Assembly: GCF_902497555.1 (NCBI RefSeq)
Contig: NZ_CABVGP010000002.1
Coordinates: forward strand, 2,864,501 to 2,928,500
Length of the DNA stretch: 64,000 nucleotides
Direction: 5' to 3'
DNA from: Amycolatopsis camponoti
Lineage (GTDB): Bacteria; Actinomycetota; Actinomycetes; Mycobacteriales; Pseudonocardiaceae
The notes under the pieces were generated by a model. That model saw only the letters and a list, made by a program, of their open reading frames with translations. It had not been told where the DNA came from and did not search any database. This document shows positions 1 to 8,009 of the stretch, piece after piece. Numbering within the stretch: position 1 is the first letter of the stretch; each line of letters begins with the position of its first letter. A program made the translations under genes and the position numbers.

Positions 1-91
1 TCACCGCAAGAGGTCCGGCCGGCTTCCAGGTGTTCTGTGGAGCCGGTCGAGAGCAAGACAGTGACACCGCCCTGGACGCCGGCCCCGGCGC

Positions 92-595
92 GCCGGGGTC
101 GGCAAAGCCGCGCTGTACCGGCGGTGGCGGTCGAAGCAAGCGATGCTCGCGGGCCTGATCCGGGACAAGGTCGCCGGCTCGCTGCCGCCCACCCCGGACA
201 CCGGTGCGCTGCGGACCGACCTGCGCGAGCTGTTCGCCACCTTCCGCGCTCAGCCGGCCGATCCGCGCATCACCCGGATCGGAGCCGGGCTGTTGGCCGA
301 AGCCGAGCACGACGCGACGCTCGCCGAGGTGCTGCGGACCGGAGTGGCCGAGCCGCGCCGGGCGGCGGCCCGGGCGATCCCGCAGGCCGCGATCGACCGC
401 GGCGAGCTCCCGCCCGGCCGGGAAGTCGAGCTGGGCACCGACCTGCTGATCGCACCGCCGGCCTTCCGGATGCTCGTGCTCGAGGTACCGATCGATGACC
501 GGTACCTGGAAACGCTGACGCGGGCGGTCGAGGCGGCCCTGGAGGCAGCGTTCTCAGGAGCGACGAGCGGACTCCGCCCCACCTGCCGCGAGGGA
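92..595 (+). pseudogene. TetR-family regulator remnant, frame-disrupted
   Basis: Read in the frame of position 92, the sequence gives AGVGKAALYRRWRSKQAM, the recognition-helix region of a TetR/AcrR DNA-binding domain, followed by about 140 residues typical of a TetR ligand-binding domain. In this frame a TGA lies at 62-64. A different frame at 60-80 reads SDTALDA, which resembles the helix that should come just before, so the reading frame seems to shift between about 80 and 92. The frame also has no stop of its own and runs into the next gene. A helix-turn-helix lacking its N-terminal helix, plus a lost stop, argues for a decayed gene; sequencing error is the alternative. The true 5' end may lie left of the window. 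Confidence 0.55.
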
Positions 596-687
596 ACCGC
601 GCCCCCGGGCGGTTGCGGGAGAAAACCGGCGTATCCGGCTGCGTCTGCCATGCTGACCGGCGTCGGAGCCGGCGAGAGGAACAGTGA

Positions 688-2697
688 GTGGGTACGACGG
701 GTCTGGCGGCTCGCCTGGCCGAGGCGCGGACCGGTGCGCTGGTGGGCCGGGAGCCGGAACGGGCGGTGCTCGACCGGATGCTGTCGGGAGCGCCGGACGC
801 TCCCGTGGTGGCCTACGTGCACGGTCCCGGCGGGATCGGCAAGTCGTCGCTGCTGCGCTACGCCGCCCGGCAGGCGGCGCTCGCCGGGCGGCGGGTGGTG
901 CCGGTGGACGCCCGTTACCTCGACGCCGATCCGCGTCGCCTCGCGGAGGCCGCCGCCCCGGCGTGCGCCGATCCCGGCACCGTCCTGCTCCTCGACACCT
1001 TCGAGCAGTGCCAACCGCTCGAGGGGTGGCTGCGCGAGACTTTCCTGCCACGGCTGGCCGAGGGCGCGCTGGTCGTCCTGGCGAGCCGGGTCGCGCCCGA
1101 TGCCGAGTGGTCGCTGGATCCCGGCTGGGCGCCGCTCTTCGCCGCACTGGCCGTGCGGCCGCTCGATGCCGTCCAGTCCGCCGCGTTGCTCGCCGCCCGC
1201 GGTGTCCCGGCCGAGCAGCGCGGCGCCTTCGTCACCTTCGCCGGAGGCAGCCCGCTCGCGCTGTCCCTCGCCGCCTCCGTGCCCGCCGAGGGGCCGGGCA
1301 CGCCGTGGGAACCCGCCGGGGACGTGCTGACGACCCTGGTCGACCGGCTGGTCGGCGACGTCCCGACCACGGCGCACCAACGCGCCCTCGAAGTCGTCGC
1401 GCAGGCGTACGTCACCCGGGAGCCGGTGCTGCGAGCGGTACTGGGTGAGGCGGAAGCCGCGCCGATGTTCGCCTGGCTGCGGCAGCAGCCCTACATCGAG
1501 GCGACGCCCGAAGGGCTGTACCCGCACGACGCCGTGCGGGCCACGCTCGAGGCCGACCTGCGCTGGCGGGACCCCGAACGCCACGACGACGTCCGCGTCC
1601 GCGTCTCGGTGGCCTGCCTGCAGGCGGTCCGCGGCGCCGCCGAAGACGACGTGCTGCTGCGGGTGGCGGAGTGGATGTTCCTCTTCCGCGACCGGAGCGG
1701 CCCGGAGGACCCGTACGACTGGGGAGCGCACCGGCACGTCGAAGACCGTCCGCTGCGCCCCGAGGACGTGCCCGACGTGGTGCGGATGGCGGAGGAGGCC
1801 GAGGGCGCGGCTTCCGCGGCCGCGGCCGCGCACTGGGTGCGTCGCCAGCCGGAAGGCTTTCGCGTCTACCGGTACACGGGCACGGCCGAGCCCGTGGGGT
1901 TCATGGCCATCCTGCGGCTCGACACCCCGCTGCCCCGGGACCTCGCCGCGGACCCGGTGATCGCGGCGCTGTGGGAACACGTGGCGGCGGCCGCTCCGCT
2001 GCGGCGGGGCGAGCACGCGGGCGTCCGCCGCTTCGCGGTGCAGCCCGGCCACCACCAGCGGCCCTCACCCCTGCTGGACCTGATCAGCAGGCGCACCATC
2101 GCGGAAGAGATGCGGACTCGCGGCCGGGCGGTGACCTTCACCGTCTTCGAGGACGCCGGGCGCTGGCGGGACTACCTGGCCGAAGCCGGGCTGCGAGAGG
2201 TCGCGGCCGTGGACGTCGGCGGGCGGCGGCAGCACCTCTTCGGCCGGGACTGGCGGCGGCAGACCGTCGAGGAGTGGGTCGAGCACCGGGCTCGCACTTT
2301 GGCCGCGCCCGTGGCCACGTGGCCGGCTCCGTCCGCGGGGGCCCGGATGGCCCGCGCCGAGTTCGAGCACGGCGTCGGCGAGGCGCTGCGCACCTGGCAC
2401 ATCCCGGCCGCATTCGCGACCAGTGTCCTGGTGCGCTCGCACCTGGTGCCGGCCGGATCGGGCGACCCGGTGGCGGACCTGCGCGGCGCCATCACGGCCG
2501 CCCTCGACGCGCTGCCGGTCGACCCCGCGGGGGTCAAGGCGCGCGAAATCCTCGTCGCCACCTACATTTCCGCTTTCCGCACCCACAAGGCGGCCGCGCG
2601 GCGGCTCGGGCTGCCGTACGGCACCTACCGGCGTCACCTCGCCCTGGCCAAGGACCGGCTCACGGAGCAGCTGCTGGGCTCCTCACCGGGGGAGTGA
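688..2697 (+). CDS. STAND-like P-loop ATPase with HTH-like C-terminus
   Basis: A 669-residue protein with GTG start; GAGAGGA about ten bases upstream serves as ribosome site. Near the N-terminus LVGREPE is followed by a Walker A motif, GPGGIGKSS (about residues 46-54), and a Walker B strand, TVLLLDTFE (Asp about 103). GGSPLAL near residue 190 matches the winged-helix/sensor region of STAND NTPases of the AfsR/LuxR type. The middle is alpha-helical with no clear repeats. The last 60 residues (ARRLGLPYGTYRRHLALAKDRL) look like a helix-turn-helix. I infer an ATP-dependent regulatory protein, without a named family. It sits directly after the TetR remnant and ends 9 bp before a convergent MarR gene. 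Confidence 0.8.
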   Translation: MGTTGLAARLAEARTGALVGREPERAVLDRMLSGAPDAPVVAYVHGPGGIGKSSLLRYAARQAALAGRRVVPVDARYLDADPRRLAEAAAPACADPGTVLLLDTFEQCQPLEGWLRETFLPRLAEGALVVLASRVAPDAEWSLDPGWAPLFAALAVRPLDAVQSAALLAARGVPAEQRGAFVTFAGGSPLALSLAASVPAEGPGTPWEPAGDVLTTLVDRLVGDVPTTAHQRALEVVAQAYVTREPVLRAVLGEAEAAPMFAWLRQQPYIEATPEGLYPHDAVRATLEADLRWRDPERHDDVRVRVSVACLQAVRGAAEDDVLLRVAEWMFLFRDRSGPEDPYDWGAHRHVEDRPLRPEDVPDVVRMAEEAEGAASAAAAAHWVRRQPEGFRVYRYTGTAEPVGFMAILRLDTPLPRDLAADPVIAALWEHVAAAAPLRRGEHAGVRRFAVQPGHHQRPSPLLDLISRRTIAEEMRTRGRAVTFTVFEDAGRWRDYLAEAGLREVAAVDVGGRRQHLFGRDWRRQTVEEWVEHRARTLAAPVATWPAPSAGARMARAEFEHGVGEALRTWHIPAAFATSVLVRSHLVPAGSGDPVADLRGAITAALDALPVDPAGVKAREILVATYISAFRTHKAAARRLGLPYGTYRRHLALAKDRLTEQLLGSSPGE

Positions 2698-2706
2698 GGG
2701 ACGCGC

Positions 2707-3210
2707 TCACGCGCCGCCTTTGCGGCGGCGCGGCGCGGCCGACCGGGGCGGCGTCGAGCGCATGTGGTCGCGCACCGGGGCCAGCAGACCGGCGAGGGCC
2801 TGGACGTCGGCGCGCGAGAGCGGCTCGAACAGGAGGCCGCTGACCACCTCGACGTGGCCCGGCAGCACCTTCGCCAGCAGCGCTCGCCCGGCGTCGGTGA
2901 TGGTGACGGTGACGCTCCGCTCGTCCTCGGGGGACGGGGCGCGTACGACCAGGCCCGCTTTCTCGAGCAGGCCGGCCTGGTAGGTCAGGCCGCTGCGGCT
3001 GTAGACGACGCCGTCGGCCAGGTCGGTCATGCGGTGGCTGCCCGTCGGTGAGTCGCCGAGGCGGGCGAGCAGTTGGAACTGCACGTAGCTGAGGTCGCCC
3101 GCCTCGCGCAGCTGCTGCTCGACCGCGTGCCGCAGCAGGCTGGTCACCTCGATGAGGTCGAAGTAGGCACCGAGCTGCACGGGGTCGAGGGAAGGCGGTG
3201 AGTCGGGCAT
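2707..3210 (-). CDS. MarR-family transcriptional regulator
   Basis: A 167-residue winged-helix regulator. The N-terminal dimer helix is followed by the MarR core: LSYVQFQLLARLGDSP, MTDLADGVVYSRSGLTYQAGLLEKAGLV (recognition helix), then the beta-wing with APSPEDERSVTVTIT. The C-terminus is basic (PRRRKGGA). It is transcribed divergently from the quinone-oxidoreductase gene at 3458. The 247-bp gap holds three copies of a TTCGAATTC-centred palindrome, one of which lies right in front of this gene, so autoregulation and control of the neighbour are likely. The ligand is unknown; MarR proteins paired with MDR oxidoreductases often sense quinones or phenolics. Confidence 0.9.
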   Translation of the reverse strand: MPDSPPSLDPVQLGAYFDLIEVTSLLRHAVEQQLREAGDLSYVQFQLLARLGDSPTGSHRMTDLADGVVYSRSGLTYQAGLLEKAGLVVRAPSPEDERSVTVTITDAGRALLAKVLPGHVEVVSGLLFEPLSRADVQALAGLLAPVRDHMRSTPPRSAAPRRRKGGA

Positions 3211-3223
3211 GCCCGGAGTCTAC

Positions 3224-3240
3224 TGCTTCGAATTCGAATG
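3224..3240. promoter_or_regulatory. MarR operator candidate 1
   Basis: TGCTTCGAATTCGAATG lies 14 bp upstream of the MarR start codon. It shares the core TTCGAATTCGAA with two further sites in the same divergent region. Symmetric, AT-rich sites like this in GC-rich DNA are typical MarR targets. Confidence 0.6.
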
Positions 3241-3379
3241 AGTGTGCCCGGCGACGTGGCGGGCAGTCGTGAGCAGCGGTGAGCACCGCGGAAGGTGGAG
3301 CCCGGGCCGGGGTGTGCAGCAGGGTCGCGGGCAGGAGGGCGGTGTCGCCGCCCACTGGTCCCGGTGAGAGCCGGCTCAC

Positions 3380-3395
3380 TTGATTCGAATTCAAA
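3380..3395. promoter_or_regulatory. MarR operator candidate 2
   Basis: TTGATTCGAATTCAAA is a near-perfect palindrome around GAATTC with the same half-site as the sites at 3224 and 3419. It lies about 60 bp upstream of the oxidoreductase start, where a promoter would be expected. Confidence 0.55.
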
Positions 3396-3418
3396 GCAAG
3401 CGTACTGTCCGTGTCAGT

Positions 3419-3436
3419 TGCTTCGAATTCGAAGCA
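3419..3436. promoter_or_regulatory. MarR operator candidate 3, perfect 18-bp palindrome
   Basis: TGCTTCGAATTCGAAGCA reads identically on both strands. It ends 21 bp before the ATG of the oxidoreductase gene and just upstream of its ribosome site, so bound protein would block transcription of the oxidoreductase-hydrolase pair. Confidence 0.65.
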
Positions 3437-3457
3437 GGTGGACGAAGGAGAGTTCCG

Positions 3458-4402
3458 ATGAAGGCAGTGCGCTTCCACGAGTACGGAGACCCCGCTGTGC
3501 TGCGCTACGAGGACGTCGACCAGCCGGTCCCCGCGGCCGGGCAGGTGCGGGTCCGGGTGGCCGCGACGTCGTTCAACTCCGTCGACGGAAACATCCGCGG
3601 TGGGTTCATGCAGGGCCCGATCCCGGTGCGGCTGCCGCACACGCCGGGTCTCGACGTCGCGGGCACGGTCGACGCGCTGGGGGAGGGCGTAGCGGGTTTC
3701 GCGGTGGGTGACCGGGTCGTGGGGTTCCTGCCGATGGACAAGCCCGGCGCCGCCGCGGAGTACGTCCTCGCGCCGGCCGAAATCCTCGCGGCGGCCCCTT
3801 CGAGTGTCCCGCTGGCCGAGGCCGCCGCGTTGCCGGTGGTGGCCCTGACCGCCTATCAAGCGCTGTTCGACCACGGCAACCTGCGGGCCGGGCAGCGGGT
3901 GCTGGTCAACGGCGCCGGTGGAGCGGTCGGTGGTTACGCGGTGCAGCTGGCCAAGCAGGCCGGGGCGTACGTGATCGCCACGGCGAGCCCACGCAGCGCC
4001 GACGCGGTGAAGGCGACCGGGGTCGACGAGGTCGTCGACCACACCACCACGAACGTGGCCGACGCGGTGACCGACCCGGTCGACGTCGTGCTCAACCTCG
4101 CGCCGGTGGCTCCCGAGCAGCTGGCCGCGCTGGTCACGCTCGTCCGCCCGGGCGGGGTCGTGGTGAACACGACTGTGTGGATGCCCGCACCGTCCGATGA
4201 GGACCGCGGTGTCCGCGGCATCGACCTGTTCGTCCGCAGCGACGCCGGCCAGCTCGCGAAGCTGGTCGCCCAGGTCGACCGCGGCGAACTGCGCGTCGAC
4301 GTCGCCGACCGCGTCCCGCTGGCCGACCTGGCCGCTTTGCACGCCCGCGCCGCCGACGGCGCCGTGCACGGCAAGGTCATCGTCCTCGCGCCCACCGCCT
4401 GA
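3458..4402 (+). CDS. NADP-dependent quinone oxidoreductase-like MDR protein
   Basis: A 314-residue zinc-free medium-chain dehydrogenase/reductase. The ATG at 3458 is preceded by GAAGGAGAG; an earlier in-frame start would run through the operator palindrome and was rejected. The N-terminal GroES-like domain starts MKAVRFHEYGDPAVLRYEDV. The nucleotide-binding motif VNGAGGAVGGYAVQLAK lies near residue 150, as in QOR/CurA-type enzymes. Zinc ligands are absent. It probably reduces quinones or enones with NADPH. The next gene follows after 17 bp, so the two are likely co-transcribed under control of the divergent MarR protein. Confidence 0.88.
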   Translation: MKAVRFHEYGDPAVLRYEDVDQPVPAAGQVRVRVAATSFNSVDGNIRGGFMQGPIPVRLPHTPGLDVAGTVDALGEGVAGFAVGDRVVGFLPMDKPGAAAEYVLAPAEILAAAPSSVPLAEAAALPVVALTAYQALFDHGNLRAGQRVLVNGAGGAVGGYAVQLAKQAGAYVIATASPRSADAVKATGVDEVVDHTTTNVADAVTDPVDVVLNLAPVAPEQLAALVTLVRPGGVVVNTTVWMPAPSDEDRGVRGIDLFVRSDAGQLAKLVAQVDRGELRVDVADRVPLADLAALHARAADGAVHGKVIVLAPTA

Positions 4403-4419
4403 CCCCGGAAGGCAAGACC

Positions 4420-5370
4420 ATGGCACTCAGCTTGGACCCCGAAATCGCCGCGGCACTGGCCCCGATGGCCGGCGCGATGGCCGACCTGACGCCACCGGCG
4501 GTGGGTGACGTCGCGGCGCAGCGCGCCCGGTGGGAGCCGATCATCGGCGCCGCGAGCACCGCTCAGCCGATCCCCGTCGACGTCAAGACCACGGACCACT
4601 TCGCGACCACGGGCGACGGCGCGCAGATCGCCCTGCGCTGGTACGTCAAGGAAGGGGCGGCACCCGGGCCGGCCGTGGTGTTCTTCCACGGCGGCGGCTA
4701 CGTCTTCGGCCACATCGACCTGTTCGACGGCCCCGTCGCCCGCTACGTTTCCGCCGGCGGCGTGCCGATGCTCTCGGTCGACTACCGCCGCGCCCCCGAA
4801 CACCCGTTCCCGACGCCGGTCGAGGACGCCTACACGGCGCTGAACTGGCTGCACGAGCACGCCGCCGAACTGGGTGTCGACCCCCGGCGGATCGGCGTGA
4901 TGGGCGACAGCGCCGGCGGCGGCCTGGCCGCGGCCGTGTCGATCCTCGCCCGGGAACGCGGCGGTCCGGAAATCGCCCGGCAGATCCTGATCATGCCGAT
5001 GCTCGACGACCGCACCCCCGCCCCGGACGAGCACATCGCGCCCTACCTGCTGTGGTCCTACGACGACAGCCGCACCGCGTGGCCGGCCCTGCTCGGTGAC
5101 GCCGCCGGCGGACCCGGCGTGCCGCCCACCGCGGCCCCCGCCCGGCTCGAAGACGCGACCGGCCTGCCCCCGGCCTACATCGAGGTCGGCCAGCTCGACC
5201 TGTTCCGCGACGAAGACACCGCCTACGCGACGAAACTCGCCCGCGCCGGCGTGCCGGTGGAGTTCCACCTCCACCCCGGTGCGCCCCACGAGTTCGACTC
5301 GATCGCGTTCGGCTCCGACGTCGCCCGGCGCGCCATCGCCGACCGCGTCCGCGTGCTCAAGTCCCTCTGA
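4420..5370 (+). CDS. Alpha/beta hydrolase, hormone-sensitive-lipase family
   Basis: A 316-residue esterase/lipase of the HSL (family IV) type. The oxyanion motif HGGGY begins at residue 90. The nucleophile sits in GDSAGG (Ser164), with the acid in GQLDLFRDE (Asp260) and the base in APHEFD (His290), so the triad is complete. No signal peptide is visible, so it should act in the cytoplasm on small acyl esters. It is coupled to the upstream oxidoreductase and followed by a bidirectional terminator-like hairpin. Confidence 0.9.
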   Translation: MALSLDPEIAAALAPMAGAMADLTPPAVGDVAAQRARWEPIIGAASTAQPIPVDVKTTDHFATTGDGAQIALRWYVKEGAAPGPAVVFFHGGGYVFGHIDLFDGPVARYVSAGGVPMLSVDYRRAPEHPFPTPVEDAYTALNWLHEHAAELGVDPRRIGVMGDSAGGGLAAAVSILARERGGPEIARQILIMPMLDDRTPAPDEHIAPYLLWSYDDSRTAWPALLGDAAGGPGVPPTAAPARLEDATGLPPAYIEVGQLDLFRDEDTAYATKLARAGVPVEFHLHPGAPHEFDSIAFGSDVARRAIADRVRVLKSL

Positions 5371-5400
5371 GCCGCCGGCGAGCGTCGACGGCCCTGGTGT

Positions 5401-5430
5401 CGTGCGGCGGATGGCATCACCCGCCGCACG
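5401..5430. terminator. Bidirectional terminator-like hairpin
   Basis: CGTGCGGCGG and CCGCCGCACG form a perfect 10-bp stem around a 10-base loop, between the convergent hydrolase and LLM genes. There is no T-tract, as is usual in actinomycetes. Confidence 0.6.
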
Positions 5431-5448
5431 GCGCCGGAACAGCTCGGG

Positions 5449-6393
5449 TCAGGTGGCGATGAACTCGGTGGCGAAAGTGCGCAGGGTGTCGGCGTCCAGC
5501 GCATCTCGGAACCCGACGATCAGCTCGTCCACGCCCGCGTCGCGGTAGACCTCCAGCCGCTTGCGGATCGTGTCGACGGTGCCGATCAGGCCGTAGTCGG
5601 CCAGCTCGCCCGGGAACACCTGCGGCGCCCACGGCGGGACCGCGGCACGGGCTTCTTCGTCGGTGTCGGCGATGATGCAGTAGCTCGTCGAGGTCTTGGT
5701 GATCCGCGAGAAGTCACGGCCGACGGTCTCGCAGTGCCGGGCGAGGACCTGGAACTTGCGGTGGACCTCGTCGGGGGATTCCTGCACGTTGCACAGGTCG
5801 CCGTACAGCGCGACCAGCCGCAGCGTCACCTTCTCCCCGCCGCCGGCGATCATCACCGGCGGGTGCGGCAGCTGGACCCCGGTCGGCGAGCTGACCGCGC
5901 CGGCGGTGCTGAAGTAGTCGCCGTCGAAGGTGGCCGGATTTCCCGTCCACAGGGCGTGGATGATCTTCAGCGCCTCCTCCAGGCGCCGGAGGCGCTCACC
6001 GGCGCCGGGGAAGTCGTAGCCGAACGCCTTGTACTCCTCTTCGTACCAGCCGGCGCCGATCCCGAAGGTCAGCCGCCCGCCGGAGACGACGTCGAGGGTG
6101 GAGGCCATCTTGGCCAGCAGGGCGGGGTTGCGGTAACCGTTACCGGTGACCAGCTGGCCGAGCCGGGCCGTGCCGACTTCGCGGGCCAGCGCGGCCAGCG
6201 TGGTCCAGGCCTCGAACACGTAGGACCCGGACGGGCCGAAGGGGATGAAGTGGTCCGGTGCCCAGATGGTGGCGAAGCCGGACTCGTCGGCGACCTTGGC
6301 CAGCTCCAGGAGCTTGGCGAACGCGGCGACCGGGTCGGTGTAGCCGGCGAACTCGTGGGTCGTGCCGGTGGGCAGGTAGTAGCTGAGTTTCAT
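5449..6393 (-). CDS. LLM-class F420-dependent oxidoreductase
   Basis: A 314-residue luciferase-like TIM-barrel protein. Family hallmarks are WAPDHF near residue 45, TARLGQLVTGNGYRNPALLAK, the DVVSGGRLTFGIGAGW stretch and PVMIAGGGEKVTLRLVALYGD. This is the F420-dependent subfamily of actinobacteria rather than an FMN luciferase, judged from the pattern, not from a structure. It would transfer hydride between F420 and an unknown small molecule. It is divergent from the DHFR-like gene at 6475, with an inverted repeat between them. Confidence 0.88.
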   Translation of the reverse strand: MKLSYYLPTGTTHEFAGYTDPVAAFAKLLELAKVADESGFATIWAPDHFIPFGPSGSYVFEAWTTLAALAREVGTARLGQLVTGNGYRNPALLAKMASTLDVVSGGRLTFGIGAGWYEEEYKAFGYDFPGAGERLRRLEEALKIIHALWTGNPATFDGDYFSTAGAVSSPTGVQLPHPPVMIAGGGEKVTLRLVALYGDLCNVQESPDEVHRKFQVLARHCETVGRDFSRITKTSTSYCIIADTDEEARAAVPPWAPQVFPGELADYGLIGTVDTIRKRLEVYRDAGVDELIVGFRDALDADTLRTFATEFIAT

Positions 6394-6420
6394 GGCAGGT
6401 CAGACCACCGGCGATCCCCG

Positions 6421-6447
6421 AAGGAATCGACACCGGACCGATTCCTT
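6421..6447. promoter_or_regulatory. Inverted repeat between LLM and DHFR-like genes
   Basis: AAGGAATCG and CGATTCCTT are perfect 9-bp arms separated by 9 bp, giving an 18-bp centre-to-centre geometry suited to a dimeric regulator. It lies 28 bp from each of the two divergent start codons. No dedicated regulator is adjacent except the sigma factor at 7032. Confidence 0.5.
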
Positions 6448-6474
6448 TCCGGACCCGGCGAAGTCCAACCTGCC

Positions 6475-7035
6475 ATGACGACGGACTCTTCGCGGCGCCT
6501 GGTGCTCAGCACCCTGTCGTCGCTCAACGGCGTGATCGGCGAACCGATGGCCTGGGCCGGACCTCACTTCGGCCCGGGCAGCGCGACAGCGTCGCTGACG
6601 GCGCTGCGGCGAAGCTCGGCGATGCTGATGGGCCGTCGGACCTACGACCTCTTCTCCCGGCAGTGGCCGGACACCCCCGGCGACTACGCCGCCCACCTCA
6701 ACGCCATGCCGAAGTACGTGTTCTCCCGGACGCTGCGGGATCCGAGCTGGACCAACACCACCGTGCTCGGCGGCGACGTCGCCGACACCGTCGCGCGGAT
6801 GAAGCGCGAGCCCGGCGGGGATCTGGTCGTCTACGGGCACGGCCGGTTCGGGCGGACGCTCACCGCGGCCGGACTGGTCGACGAGCTGACCTTGACCGTC
6901 GTGCCCGTGATCGTCCCGGACGGCGAGGCGTTTTCCCGTCCCGGCGACGCACCGAGCACGTGGGAACTGCTCGACGCGGGGCCGGGCGCCGATCCGGGTC
7001 TGGTGTCGCTGCGCTACCGGCCGCGACGAGGATGA
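6475..7035 (+). CDS. Dihydrofolate-reductase-family (RibD C-terminal-like) protein
   Basis: A 186-residue protein of the DHFR/RibD-reductase fold: SSLNGVIGEP near the N-terminus, LMGRRTYDLF, and GDLVVYGHGRFGRTL followed by VDELTLTVVPVIVPDG. These are features of the YwjB/YyaP group, which bind NADPH and reduce unknown substrates; it is not the essential folate enzyme. The start was taken at ATG 6475 because the longer frame lies inside the divergent promoter. Its stop codon overlaps the start of the sigma factor gene (ATGA), so the two are translationally coupled. Confidence 0.85.
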   Translation: MTTDSSRRLVLSTLSSLNGVIGEPMAWAGPHFGPGSATASLTALRRSSAMLMGRRTYDLFSRQWPDTPGDYAAHLNAMPKYVFSRTLRDPSWTNTTVLGGDVADTVARMKREPGGDLVVYGHGRFGRTLTAAGLVDELTLTVVPVIVPDGEAFSRPGDAPSTWELLDAGPGADPGLVSLRYRPRRG

Positions 7036-7982
7036 CGGACATGGCGGAGTCGTGGGACGACCTCGAGAGCTACCGGCCGGAACTGGTGGCCTTGTGCTAC
7101 CGCATGACGGGCTCGGCGCACGAGGCCGAAGACCTGGTGCAGGAGACCTACCTGCGGGCGTGGCGCGCCCGCGCGTCGTTCGAGGCACGCTCGGCGGTGC
7201 GCACGTGGTTGTACCGGATCGCCATGAACGTGTGCCTCACGGCGCTGAACGGGCGGGGCCGCCGGGTCCTGCCGGCCGGGCTCGGTACCCCGGGCGAGGA
7301 CCCGGACGTCCCGTTGCCCGCGGCCCAGGCCCTGTGGCTCACCCCCTGGTTCGGCGACCCGGCGCACGTGGCCGAGCAGCGCGGGATGCTGCGGCTCGCC
7401 CTCGTCGCCAGCGCGCAGCACCTGCCGCCGCGGCAGCGCGCGGCGTTCCTGCTGCGCGAGGTGCTGGCCATGCCGGCCACCGAGATCGCCGAGGTGCTCG
7501 GCACGAGCGTGCCCGCGGTCAAGAGCGCCCTCCAGCGTGCCCGGTCCCGGCTCGACGAGCTGGCGCCGTCGCCGGAGGAGATCACCGAGCCGGACTCGCC
7601 CGCGGCGCGCGACATCCTGAACTCCTACATCTCCGCTTTCGAGACCGCCGACATGGTGGCCCTGACCCGGTTGCTGCGCGACGACGCGACCCTCGAGGTG
7701 ATCCCGTCGGGGTTGTCGCTGTCCGGAAAGCGTTCCTGCGTACCGTTTCTGGCCGAGTACGTGCTCACCGCACCCGGGCTCTACCGGATGTTTCCCACGG
7801 TCGCGAACGACCAGCCGGCCGCCGTGGCCTACTACCGCGCGCGGCCCGACGCGCCGTTCCGGCCGTTCGGGCTGGCTGTGTTGACCAGCGACACCACGCA
7901 CCTGGTCTCGATCACGACCTTCCTCGACCCGGAACTGGTCGCCGCGGCGGGCTTCCCGGACGATCCCGGCCGGATGCCGTGA
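7032..7982 (+). CDS. ECF sigma factor with SnoaL-like C-terminal domain
   Basis: A 316-residue sigma-70 protein. Region 2 reads RMTGSAHEAEDLVQETYLRA (about residues 23-42). Region 4 reads LPPRQRAAFLLREVLAMPAT followed by EIAEVLGTSVPAVKSALQRA. The remaining 120 residues form a SnoaL/NTF2-like domain. This is the SigG/SigJ-type architecture (ECF groups with a C-terminal ligand-sensing fold in place of a membrane anti-sigma factor). No anti-sigma gene is nearby. Coupling to the DHFR-like gene implies joint control. Confidence 0.9.
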   Translation: MTDMAESWDDLESYRPELVALCYRMTGSAHEAEDLVQETYLRAWRARASFEARSAVRTWLYRIAMNVCLTALNGRGRRVLPAGLGTPGEDPDVPLPAAQALWLTPWFGDPAHVAEQRGMLRLALVASAQHLPPRQRAAFLLREVLAMPATEIAEVLGTSVPAVKSALQRARSRLDELAPSPEEITEPDSPAARDILNSYISAFETADMVALTRLLRDDATLEVIPSGLSLSGKRSCVPFLAEYVLTAPGLYRMFPTVANDQPAAVAYYRARPDAPFRPFGLAVLTSDTTHLVSITTFLDPELVAAAGFPDDPGRMP

Positions 7983-8009
7983 CCGCGAGGCGGCGCGCGC
8001 CCGGGAAGA

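Noticed and set aside
3210..3460. tRNA-like signal because of TTCGAATTC
   Set aside because: The sequence resembles a T-loop core only by chance; there is no cloverleaf and the palindromes are better explained as operators.
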